5,536 nt of DNA from Dehalococcoidia bacterium. Lineage in GTDB: Bacteria; Chloroflexota; Dehalococcoidia; Dehalococcoidales; UBA5760. How positions within the stretch are numbered: the first letter of the stretch is position 1; every line of letters begins with the position of its first letter. This document shows positions 1 through 5,536 of the stretch, one piece after another. The translations under genes and the position numbers were made by a program. The stretch covers positions 1-5,536 of the forward strand of contig DAOWDD010000037.1 of assembly GCA_030639215.1 (NCBI GenBank). The letters are read 5' to 3'. Below the pieces are notes generated by a model, which saw only the letters and a list, made by a program, of their open reading frames with translations, made no database searches and was not told the DNA's origin.

Positions 1-372
1 GCAGGTCATCCTCTCCTGAAGCTGCGGGCGCTGGGCCACGATTTCGACTACTCTGGCCAGTTTACTGGCGCCGACGACACGCCCCTCATGATTGGGGATA
101 TAGCCGATATGAGCCAGGCCATAAAAGGGCAGCAGGTGATGTTCGCACATAGAATAGAAGGGGATATCCTTGAGGACTATCATTTCACGGTGTCCCTCTT
201 CAAAGCTTACCGAGAGTACATCCTTGGGGTCCGCGCCCAGCCCCTTGAAGAGCTCGGCATACATCTCAGCGACACGGCGGGGGGTACCGACCAGGCCCTC
301 CCGCTGCGGGTCCTCTCCGATAGCCTCAATAATGGAGGCTACCGCTGCCTTGATCTTATCTGAATCAAACAC
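1..372 (-). CDS. folE: GTP cyclohydrolase I, N-terminal 124 residues (cut by window edge)
   Basis: The product converts GTP to 7,8-dihydroneopterin triphosphate, the entry step to folate and, in many bacteria, to queuosine; it is a cytosolic zinc enzyme. Reading leftwards from a GTG start at 372, the frame is open for 124 codons to the window edge, about two thirds of the usual 180-220 residues. Family signatures are plain: GEDPQREGL near residues 19-27, TPRRVAEMY at 30-38, the active-site and zinc motif [10 protein letters not shown] at 74-83 (Cys76, His78, His79), HIGYIP at 88-93 and SKLARVVE at 103-110. The second zinc cysteine would lie beyond the edge. The start is fixed by a perfect GGAGG 6 nt upstream (379-383). 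It begins 33 bp after the thrC stop on the same strand, so it is probably the distal part of the same operon, although its function is unrelated to threonine. No damage is visible. The identification is very secure. Confidence 0.96.
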   Translation of the reverse strand, partial: MFDSDKIKAAVASIIEAIGEDPQREGLVGTPRRVAEMYAELFKGLGADPKDVLSVSFEEGHREMIVLKDIPFYSMCEHHLLPFYGLAHIGYIPNHEGRVVGASKLARVVEIVAQRPQLQERMTC

Positions 373-378
373 TGCCTT

Positions 379-383
379 CCTCC
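379..383 (-). promoter_or_regulatory. Strong ribosome binding site for folE
   Basis: The minus strand carries GGAGG within a GGGAGGAAGG run (375-384), 6 nt before the GTG at 372. This is the best Shine-Dalgarno sequence in the window. It decides the GTG start, since no in-frame ATG is nearby. It also implies that folE is translated independently of thrC. Confidence 0.8.
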
Positions 384-405
384 CTGATTGTTCTACCTTC
401 TTTCT

Positions 406-1458
406 TTAGCCCCAACCCAAAGCCTGTTCCACAGCCGCCAAGTCAGCCGGCAGCTCAAGTAAGGGCTCAGCGCTTTTCAGGGCATTATCGGGGTCCTTGA
501 GGCCGCTGCCGGTTACCACACAGACCACCCTCTTTTGCGAGAAGTCCGTTCCACAACGAGAGAGCTTGATTAAACCAGCCAGAGAAGCTGCCGAAGCCGG
601 CTCACCAAAGATACCCCCCTTAGCCGCCATCAGCCGGTAAGCGGCCAGGATTTCATCATCGCTGACCATATCAATAGTTCCCCCGGACTCATCACGGGCC
701 GCCACCGCCTTCTGCCAGCTCGCCGGGTTGCCGATTCGTATCGCGGTAGCGACAGTCTGCGGCTCCTTAATGGGGCATCCCCTAACAATGGGAGCGGCAC
801 CTTCAGCCTGAAACCCCATCATCCTGGGCCTAGTCTTCGCCTTACCCTGCCCGACATATTCCACAAAACCCTTCCAGTAGGCGGTAATATTCCCGGCATT
901 ACCCACCGGGATAAAAAGGTAGTCCGGCGCATCTCCCAGGTTATCAATAATCTCAAAGGCGGCCGTTTTCTGACCCTCGATACGGTTGGGGTTGACCGAG
1001 TTCACCAGGGTAACCGGATGCCTGTCGGTCAGACTTCTTACGATAGTCAGGGCCTGGTCGAAATTTCCCTTAATGGCAACTATCTTAGCTCCATAGACAA
1101 CAGCCTGGGCCAGCTTACCCATCGTGATTTTGCCCTTGGGCACCACAATAATGGCGTCAATGCCGAGATAGGCAGCATAGGCAGCCGCCGAAGCGCTGGT
1201 ATTACCGGTCGAGGCGCACATTATGGCCCTGCTGCCGGTCTCTATCGCCTTGGCCACTGCTACCACCATACCCCGGTCCTTAAAGGAACCGGTAGGCTGG
1301 CACCCTTCCAGCTTAAAATAGAGCTCCCCACAGCCGGTCTCATTCTCTAGAGCCGGACACCTGACCAGCGGGGTATCCCCCTCGCCTAATGAGAAAAGCG
1401 GCGTATCGGGGGTAACCGGAAGAAGGTCTCTATACCTGGCTAGAACTCCGTTTTTCAT
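406..1458 (-). CDS. thrC: Threonine synthase, short PLP fold type II form
   Basis: The enzyme catalyses the last threonine step, converting O-phospho-L-homoserine to L-threonine and phosphate with pyridoxal phosphate in the cytosol. The 350-residue length fits the short bacterial and archaeal class rather than the longer E. coli or fungal form. Visible motifs are GEGDTPL at residues 25-31, the PLP-lysine motif PTGSFKDRG at 55-63 with Lys60 as the predicted Schiff-base lysine, ASTGNTSAS at 82-90, the phosphate-binding loop PVGNAGN at 184-190, and the C-terminal VVTGSGLKD at 314-322. The ATG start is 7 bp after the hom stop codon and has only a weak purine-rich sequence upstream, so translation is probably coupled to hom. 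The related activities threonine dehydratase and cysteate synthase share the fold, but the motifs and the hom neighbour favour ThrC. No homoserine kinase gene (thrB) is in the window, so the intermediate step must be encoded elsewhere. Confidence 0.95.
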   Translation of the reverse strand: MKNGVLARYRDLLPVTPDTPLFSLGEGDTPLVRCPALENETGCGELYFKLEGCQPTGSFKDRGMVVAVAKAIETGSRAIMCASTGNTSASAAAYAAYLGIDAIIVVPKGKITMGKLAQAVVYGAKIVAIKGNFDQALTIVRSLTDRHPVTLVNSVNPNRIEGQKTAAFEIIDNLGDAPDYLFIPVGNAGNITAYWKGFVEYVGQGKAKTRPRMMGFQAEGAAPIVRGCPIKEPQTVATAIRIGNPASWQKAVAARDESGGTIDMVSDDEILAAYRLMAAKGGIFGEPASAASLAGLIKLSRCGTDFSQKRVVCVVTGSGLKDPDNALKSAEPLLELPADLAAVEQALGWG

Positions 1459-1465
1459 TGCTACT

Positions 1466-2776
1466 CTACGATAAGGCCTCTACCCGAATGAAGTTGCTTA
1501 CTTCCTTAACCCCGGATAGGTGGACTAACTCCCCAAGCGCCGACTGCATCGCCCTTTCCAGAGCGGGATAGGTAATGATAACGATTTCAGCGGTCTGCGC
1601 TGCCCGGTCAGCCAGCTTCTGGATGGCGGAGGCAATACTGATCTGGCGGTCGCCCAGGACCTTGGCAATCTGGGCCAGGACACCGGGCCGGTCGGCAATG
1701 TTGAGCCGGAGATAGTATCTGGTCTCAATATCAGACATCGGTTTAATAACCCTACCGGGCCCCAACTCCCATCTGGCTCCGCCGGCAATACCGAGCAGGA
1801 TGTCCTGCGCCGCCGAGACGACATCAGCTATCACAGCACTAGAGGTAGGCAGCGGTCCGGCGCCCTGGCCAAAGAAGAGGACCTTATCAACCAGGTCACC
1901 CTCAACCAGAACGGCATTATAGACACCATCGACCTTGGCCAGAAGAGAGTCTTCCGGGATGCAGACCGGGTGTACCCGGACTTCAACCACCCCATCGCTC
2001 TCTTTAGCGATAGCCAGCAGCTTGATAGCGAAACCGAACTCCCGGGCATACTGGAAATCACGGCTGGATAAGCGGGAAATTCCTTCGCGATAGATACTCT
2101 CCGGTCTGACCTCGGTGTGAAAAGCCAGCGAGGCTAGAATAGCCAGCTTATAGGCGGCGTCTATCCCCTCTATATCATTCTCCGGATTGGCTTCGGCATA
2201 GCCCAACTCCTGAGCCTTAGCCAGAGTCGAAGAGAAGTCCGCACCCTCTTCAGCCATTCGAGTCAGGATATAATTGGTCGTCCCATTTATGATGGCATAG
2301 ATGCCTTCTATCCGGTTAGCCACCAGGTCATACCGGAAACGAGAAATTAAGGGGATACCACCACCAACGCTGGCTTCATAACGCAGCGCCACCCCGTTCT
2401 TATCCGCCAGGTTCAGAAGTTCAGCCCTGTGCTTGGCAATAACCTCTTTGTTGGAAGTAACGATATGCTTACCCCCGGCAAGCGCCCGGGTCAAATACTC
2501 CAGGGCCGGATGCTCGCCCCCGATGGCTTCGACAACTATATCTATCCCCGGCTCGGTAAAAAACTCATCATCATCGGTAGTAAAGAGATGGGGGCCTATC
2601 TCCTCTACCTGCGGCCGGCTCAAGTCCTCGGGCAGTACCTTTACCTTGCGTAAGACAAGGGGGCAGCCAACCTGGTTAGCCAGGATTCCAGACTTGTCAC
2701 GTAAAACCCGGGCAACCTGTCCGGCAATCACCCCCAGCCCCAGCATACCAATCCCGATGCTGTCCTTTTTCATCAC
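1466..2776 (-). CDS. hom: Homoserine dehydrogenase, monofunctional with C-terminal ACT domain
   Basis: The enzyme reduces L-aspartate-4-semialdehyde to L-homoserine with NAD(P)H, the committed step towards threonine and, in the classical route, methionine. The domains run in order: a Rossmann segment with GLGVIAG at residues 13-19; the cofactor-site motif TSNKEVIA at 107-114; the catalytic domain with ASVGGGIPL at 135-143, INGTTNYIL at 163-171 and the active-site stretch ENDIEGIDAAYK at 199-210, where Asp206 and Lys210 match the known catalytic Asp/Lys pair; and a C-terminal ACT domain from about 354 with ADRPGVLAQIAKVL at 361-374. There is no fused aspartokinase, and 436 residues is normal for the monofunctional class. 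The ACT domain suggests allosteric inhibition by threonine, as known for the family. The codon at 2776 is GTG and is followed directly by an ATG at 2773; either could be the start. The gene lies 23 bp downstream of the parvulin-like gene and 7 bp upstream of thrC, so it is operonic. Confidence 0.96.
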   Translation of the reverse strand: MMKKDSIGIGMLGLGVIAGQVARVLRDKSGILANQVGCPLVLRKVKVLPEDLSRPQVEEIGPHLFTTDDDEFFTEPGIDIVVEAIGGEHPALEYLTRALAGGKHIVTSNKEVIAKHRAELLNLADKNGVALRYEASVGGGIPLISRFRYDLVANRIEGIYAIINGTTNYILTRMAEEGADFSSTLAKAQELGYAEANPENDIEGIDAAYKLAILASLAFHTEVRPESIYREGISRLSSRDFQYAREFGFAIKLLAIAKESDGVVEVRVHPVCIPEDSLLAKVDGVYNAVLVEGDLVDKVLFFGQGAGPLPTSSAVIADVVSAAQDILLGIAGGARWELGPGRVIKPMSDIETRYYLRLNIADRPGVLAQIAKVLGDRQISIASAIQKLADRAAQTAEIVIITYPALERAMQSALGELVHLSGVKEVSNFIRVEALS

Positions 2777-2783
2777 CTCGATA

Positions 2784-2790
2784 CCCCTCT
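2784..2790 (-). promoter_or_regulatory. Ribosome binding site for hom
   Basis: The minus strand reads AGAGGGG, 7 nt before the GTG at 2776 and 10 nt before the ATG at 2773. The 7-nt spacing is the more usual and slightly favours the GTG start. The two choices differ by one residue. Confidence 0.55.
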
Positions 2791-2799
2791 TGCTCTAGT

Positions 2800-4092
2800 T
2801 CAACTACCGATAGCCCTATCTATCGCCCATGCTATTTTTTCATCATCCAGGTAGCTTTCCACTACATTTTCCGGGTCATCCCACAGTGAAGAAACCCACT
2901 CGTCCAGAGCCCTGCCCTTCAAGAAGTCCCTGTCACTCTCCGAAATCTGCCTGCTGTCCTCAATACCCAGGACCTCCGCCAGCCAGTAGCCACCCTTGGT
3001 GACAACCGCATCATCCCTTATCGGCCCACTCAACGCCCCCGGTTCAGCCGCCAGAACGAAATCTCTAAGGGGTGCAGCTATCTCTTCAGGGTTAAGCCAG
3101 TCCAAGTCATCCCCGTCTTCTTTCGAGGCAGTATCCTGAGAAAGCTCGCTGGCTATTCCGGCAAAGTCCTCACCAGCCCCGAGTTCCAACCGGCCTATCA
3201 CATCCTGCGCCTCTTCTTCACTGCCCAGCAGCATCACCTGAATATTAAACAGCTCACCCTGCTCATCCTCATCTCTGTCTACCAGCTTGACCAGCCAGTA
3301 GCCGACCCCCTTGGTCCTGGCCTCGTCATAGAGCGGCCCGCTCACTCCCACCCCGGCAGCGAAGACATAGTCCTCAAGTACGAGAAGCCTCAACTTTTCC
3401 GACAGAATGCCCGGTAGGTACCAACCGGCCTCACTACCTTCCGTCACGGTGAGGCTCTCCAGGGAAAGCTCACCGGCCAGCTCGGTAAAATCTTCACCGG
3501 CCTCAAGTCTCTCCCTAACCGCAGCCGCCTGGCTCTCACTCTCAAGAAACATCGCCATAATCTGCCTCTGCTCGGCAAATTGCGGCACCTCCTGCTCGAA
3601 ATACTCGTCCAGCAACCTCCTGTTCAACATATCACCCCTGACCAGGTCCCGAAAGTCGTTACCCAGAGGAGGGTCATTCTTCTTAAGCTCCTCACTAACC
3701 TCACTATCGCTAACCGTGATGCCTAATGCCATAGCCCCCTGTTTAATTAGCTCCCTCTGCTCAATAGCAGTCACCGCTTGACTGGCCACGGACTGCATAT
3801 AGAAGAGAGACTGACTCTCCCCGTAGATCTGCTGATACTGCTTCCCGTAGATCTTAAGTGTGTCAACATAGTAGCCCATATCGAACTCAGTATCGTTTAC
3901 CTCAATCACAACCTCTTGCATCGGCTGGTACTCATCACGGTACCAGCCACCTCCGATAACACCACCGACGACAGCAATAACGCCAATCCCCAGGATAAGA
4001 AAAATACGCTGTCTCTTCTTCTGCTGCTGCCACCGGGCAAGCTGGTGCCTGGTAAACTTACGCCCGTGCTTCTCGTCCTTTTTTTTAGCCAA
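2800..4092 (-). CDS. Membrane-anchored SurA/PrsA-like protein with two degenerate parvulin domains
   Basis: This is probably an extracytoplasmic folding factor of the peptidyl-prolyl isomerase (parvulin) type. The N-terminus is strongly basic (residues 3-28, many Lys/Arg), followed by one hydrophobic segment at about 30-50 (FLILGIGVIAVVGGVIGG). With no lipobox and no cysteine anywhere in the protein, this looks like an uncleaved signal anchor with the rest outside the membrane. Residues about 60-165 resemble a SurA-type N-terminal helical domain. Two PPIC-like repeats follow at about 172-272 and 282-375, each with a GEDF element (199-202, 307-310), a downstream SGP (251-253, 355-357) and an ending GYW (264-266, 368-370). 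The family's usual RHIL and GYHI histidines are replaced by Gln177/Gln285 and Trp266/Trp370, so isomerase activity is doubtful and a holdase role is possible. The start is TTG: an in-frame TGA lies 15 nt upstream at 4108-4110, and the next in-frame ATG is internal and would delete the anchor. The gene leads the operon with hom, thrC and folE. Confidence 0.82.
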   Translation of the reverse strand: MAKKKDEKHGRKFTRHQLARWQQQKKRQRIFLILGIGVIAVVGGVIGGGWYRDEYQPMQEVVIEVNDTEFDMGYYVDTLKIYGKQYQQIYGESQSLFYMQSVASQAVTAIEQRELIKQGAMALGITVSDSEVSEELKKNDPPLGNDFRDLVRGDMLNRRLLDEYFEQEVPQFAEQRQIMAMFLESESQAAAVRERLEAGEDFTELAGELSLESLTVTEGSEAGWYLPGILSEKLRLLVLEDYVFAAGVGVSGPLYDEARTKGVGYWLVKLVDRDEDEQGELFNIQVMLLGSEEEAQDVIGRLELGAGEDFAGIASELSQDTASKEDGDDLDWLNPEEIAAPLRDFVLAAEPGALSGPIRDDAVVTKGGYWLAEVLGIEDSRQISESDRDFLKGRALDEWVSSLWDDPENVVESYLDDEKIAWAIDRAIGS

Positions 4093-4097
4093 ACTTA

Positions 4098-4102
4098 CCC
4101 CC
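4098..4102 (-). promoter_or_regulatory. Ribosome binding site supporting the TTG start
   Basis: The minus strand has GGGGG ending 5 nt before the TTG at 4092. It can pair with the anti-Shine-Dalgarno sequence with one G-U wobble. Together with the in-frame stop at 4108-4110, it makes TTG the only reasonable start for the membrane-anchored protein. Confidence 0.55.
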
Positions 4103-4133
4103 GCAAGTCAAAGTAAACACAACTTGTTTCCCC

Positions 4134-4155
4134 GGAACAGACCCAAACTGTGTCC
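4134..4155 (-). repeat. Imperfect hairpin in the leader of the minus-strand operon, possibly a REP-like remnant
   Basis: On the plus strand GGAACAG (4134-4140) and CTGTGTCC (4148-4155) form a 7-bp stem with a single bulged G at 4152 and the 7-nt loop ACCCAAA. G/C runs flank it: CCCC before and CC after. It falls within the predicted 5' leader of the minus-strand operon, about 40 nt ahead of the start codon. There is no U-tract after it in either direction, so it is not a standard terminator. The wording resembles palindromes associated with REP-type elements, from memory only. It could instead be a leader RNA structure. Confidence 0.4.
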
Positions 4156-4182
4156 CCAGAAAAACCAATCGTAACTTCCCCC

Positions 4183-4212
4183 ATTGTATAACGTTAAAAA
4201 CAGTCTTTACAA
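4183..4212 (-). promoter_or_regulatory. Candidate promoter for the minus-strand operon
   Basis: Read on the minus strand, TTGTAA (4212-4207, four of six bases of the -35 consensus) is followed after 18 bp by TACAAT (4188-4183, five of six of the -10 consensus). Transcription would start near 4176 and give a leader of about 84 nt before the TTG at 4092. The spacer contains the 8-bp palindrome TAACGTTA (4189-4196). The match is moderate, and an overlapping TATACA two bases upstream offers an alternative -10 with a 16-bp spacer. Confidence 0.45.
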
Positions 4213-4286
4213 ATACAGTTAGAAGGCTGCCGACAGGGAATAGAGCCAACAGAGCATTATCCACTTCAGGCAGATACTCCCCCAAG

Positions 4287-4315
4287 TTGACAAACTTAAT
4301 GAACGATTGTTTAAT
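4287..4315 (+). promoter_or_regulatory. Strong sigma-70-type promoter for the NIL-ferredoxin/UPF0280 pair
   Basis: A perfect TTGACA (4287-4292) is separated by exactly 17 bp from TTTAAT (4310-4315, five of six bases of the -10 consensus). Transcription should start near 4322, giving a leader of about 40 nt to the GTG at 4363. The -35 box sits inside the inverted repeat AAGTT-GACA-AACTT (4284-4297). A second inverted repeat, AGAGT...ACTCT (4317-4321 and 4331-4335, 9-nt A-rich loop), spans the predicted start point. Both are plausible operator positions, but no regulator is identified. Confidence 0.72.
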
Positions 4316-4350
4316 TAGAGTAAAAGAAAAACTCTCACATTGTGGGCAGT

Positions 4351-4354
4351 AGGG
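4351..4354 (+). promoter_or_regulatory. Ribosome binding site deciding the GTG start of the NIL-ferredoxin
   Basis: AGGG lies 8 nt before the GTG at 4363. The earlier in-frame GTG at 4342 is preceded by an A/C/T-rich stretch without any Shine-Dalgarno sequence. This favours the later start, which also gives the N-terminus VSRRIVLHF expected for the family. Confidence 0.5.
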
Positions 4355-4362
4355 TAGTCTTA

Positions 4363-4773
4363 GTGACGGTATCAAGAAGAATAGTCCTGCATTTTCCGAA
4401 GCGCCTGGCAGACCGGCCGATGATAAGTCTATTGGTCAAGCATTACGATCTTGATTTCAACATCTTGAAGGCATCAGTTACTCCCGATAAAGAAGGCCTG
4501 TTGGTATTGGAGCTCAAGGGGAAGCAAGAAGACTATGACAAAGGCATCAAGTACCTAGCTGAAACCGGGGTCATAATACAATCGCTTAGCCAAAATGTTA
4601 CTCGCAATGAGGAAAGGTGTACTCACTGCGGCGCCTGCATAACTATTTGTCCCTCCGGTGCCTTCGAACTTGACCCGGTAACCAGGGAGGTTAGCTTTCA
4701 CGATAGGAAATGCCTGGCTTGTGAACTTTGCTTGAAGGCCTGCCCCCCGAGAGCAATGGAACTCCACTTCTAG
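4363..4773 (+). CDS. NIL-domain protein with two [4Fe-4S] ferredoxin motifs
   Basis: This is a cytosolic iron-sulfur protein of the type linked to homocysteine synthesis from aspartate semialdehyde and sulfide in anaerobes (the MA1822 type in Methanosarcina). With the GTG at 4363 it has 136 residues. Residues about 3-78 form a NIL domain (RRIVLHFPK at 5-13, FNILKASVTP at 32-41, GLLVLEL at 45-51), the small ACT-like fold also found at the C-terminus of the methionine importer ATPase MetN. Two ferredoxin motifs follow: CTHCGACITICP at 86-97 (Cys86, 89, 92, 96) and CLACELCLKACP at 117-128 (Cys117, 120, 123, 127), both complete, so two [4Fe-4S] clusters are expected. The likely job is electron delivery or sulfur handling for a DUF39/COG1900 partner not present here. 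An in-frame GTG at 4342 would add 7 residues but lacks a ribosome binding site. The next gene begins 3 bp after the stop. Family identity is secure; the pathway role is inferred. Confidence 0.9.
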   Translation: MTVSRRIVLHFPKRLADRPMISLLVKHYDLDFNILKASVTPDKEGLLVLELKGKQEDYDKGIKYLAETGVIIQSLSQNVTRNEERCTHCGACITICPSGAFELDPVTREVSFHDRKCLACELCLKACPPRAMELHF

Positions 4774-4776
4774 TTT

Positions 4777-5526
4777 ATGTACCAGCCGAGAACCTACCGA
4801 CACTGGATTAGAGATAGGAACCTAATCTCTTTTAGTATCGTAGTAAAAGAGACAGACCTATGTATCCGCGCCTCAACCAACCTGAAAAGAAAAGCCTTCA
4901 AGCTGGTGACAAAATACCGGGATATACTGGAAAGGTATATCGAGCGACATCCTGACTTTCTAACCGCCCTTAAACCCATAAACGTCGACAGTGACGCTCC
5001 CCGTATCGTAAAGGTAATGTCAGCCTCAGCCAGCAGTGCCGGAACCGGTCCCATGGCAGGAGTAGCCGGTGCTATCGCTGAATTTGTTGGCACTGAACTA
5101 CTACCCTTTTCGCCAGAGATAATCGTGGAAAACGGTGGTGATATTTACTTAAAGAGCCTGAAGAAAAGGCTGATCGGAATTTACGCCGGTAAATCGCCGT
5201 TGACCGGCAAAATCAGCCTGGAAATTGACGGGGCAGATACCCCTCTAGGAATTTGCACATCATCGGGAACAGTAGGACACTCCCTGAGTTACGGTAAGGC
5301 TGACGCCGTGATAGTATTGTCCAAATCAGCCACCCTTGCTGATGCTGCTGCCACCGCCATCGGGAACCTGATTGAGCAACCGAGCGATATCACCAGAGGG
5401 ATTGAGATGGCTCAACGTATTGAGGGGCTAAAAGGAGCAGTAATCATAGCCGACAGCAATATGGGTCTCTGGGGTGAGGTAAAACTCCGCCAGATATCCC
5501 GACAAGATCAGAACAAAACTGGATAA
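4777..5526 (+). CDS. UPF0280/COG2122 family protein (ApbE-like), probable sulfide-assimilation factor
   Basis: This is a 249-residue protein of the UPF0280 family, distantly related in fold to the flavin transferase ApbE. Key conserved stretches are PRTYRHW at residues 4-10, GPMAGVAGAIAEFVG at 91-105, IVENGGDIYL at 116-125, IYAGKSPLTGKI at 135-146, GICTSSGTVGHSLSYGKAD at 158-176 and LADAAATAIGNL at 187-198. The GGD (120-122) and the Asp189/Thr193 pair echo metal-site motifs of ApbE. In Methanosarcina the COG2122 member MA1715 is reported to be needed for efficient sulfide assimilation; its chemistry is not known to me. The ATG has no recognisable Shine-Dalgarno sequence and lies only 3 bp after the preceding TAG, so translation is probably coupled to the NIL-ferredoxin. 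The conserved N-terminus supports this start. No signal peptide or membrane segment is evident, so a cytosolic location is likely. Only 10 bp follow the stop, so a terminator or a downstream partner cannot be judged. Confidence 0.9.
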   Translation: MYQPRTYRHWIRDRNLISFSIVVKETDLCIRASTNLKRKAFKLVTKYRDILERYIERHPDFLTALKPINVDSDAPRIVKVMSASASSAGTGPMAGVAGAIAEFVGTELLPFSPEIIVENGGDIYLKSLKKRLIGIYAGKSPLTGKISLEIDGADTPLGICTSSGTVGHSLSYGKADAVIVLSKSATLADAAATAIGNLIEQPSDITRGIEMAQRIEGLKGAVIIADSNMGLWGEVKLRQISRQDQNKTG

Positions 5527-5536
5527 AAAGGTTTAA

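Noticed and set aside
88..409. Plus-strand open frames opposite folE
   Set aside because: The minus strand encodes unmistakable GTP cyclohydrolase I motifs; the opposite frames have no recognisable domain and are antisense shadows.
2429..2798. Overlapping plus-strand open frames opposite the N-terminal part of hom
   Set aside because: They lie fully antisense to the conserved Rossmann domain, with low-complexity Ser/Pro-rich translations typical of shadow frames.
4166..4309. The heptamer ACGATTG occurs on the plus strand at 4303-4309 and on the minus strand at 4166-4172, near each promoter
   Set aside because: A shared 7-mer in about 250 bp is expected by chance, and the flanking bases do not extend the match.
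4322..4362. Possible methionine-related riboswitch ahead of the NIL-ferredoxin
   Set aside because: The predicted leader is only about 40 nt, too short for a SAM riboswitch or T-box, and no such motif is seen.
4085..4375. A 96-codon open frame on the minus strand across the intergenic region, with a TTG start
   Set aside because: It covers both candidate promoters, has no family resemblance or ribosome binding site, and its end overlaps the start of the parvulin-like gene.
5527..5536. Possible terminator after the UPF0280 gene
   Set aside because: Only 10 bases remain and they contain no inverted repeat.

Overview
The window holds six protein-coding genes in two divergent blocks around an AT-richer promoter region at about 4093-4362. 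No rRNA, tRNA, CRISPR array or intact mobile element is visible. Base composition is fairly balanced and non-ATG starts are common (TTG and GTG). The gene content points to an anaerobic bacterium. A ferredoxin carrying a NIL domain next to a COG2122/UPF0280 protein, together with this style of membrane-anchored parvulin, suggests Chloroflexota (Dehalococcoidia-like). That placement is inferred from remembered family patterns and is not proven.

Left block, minus strand, transcribed 4092 to 1: a membrane-anchored SurA/PrsA-like protein with two degenerate parvulin domains, then homoserine dehydrogenase (hom), threonine synthase (thrC), and the first two thirds of GTP cyclohydrolase I (folE), which runs off the left edge. 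Gaps are 23, 7 and 33 bp, so this is very probably one operon. Hom and ThrC are the first and last of the three steps from aspartate semialdehyde to threonine; the homoserine kinase step is not in the window. A weak promoter and an approximately 84-nt leader with an imperfect hairpin precede the block.

Right block, plus strand, 4363 to 5526: a small protein with an N-terminal NIL domain and two [4Fe-4S] ferredoxin motifs, followed 3 bp later by a UPF0280/COG2122 (ApbE-like) protein. A near-consensus sigma-70-type promoter (TTGACA, 17 bp, TTTAAT) drives the pair. From work on methanogens, these two families accompany a DUF39/COG1900 enzyme that makes homocysteine directly from aspartate semialdehyde and sulfide. 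COG1900 itself is not in the window.

Taken together, the two divergent blocks sit on either side of the aspartate-semialdehyde branch point: Hom draws it towards homoserine and threonine, and the NIL-ferredoxin/COG2122 pair probably helps draw it towards homocysteine and methionine. This arrangement is the most interesting feature of the window.
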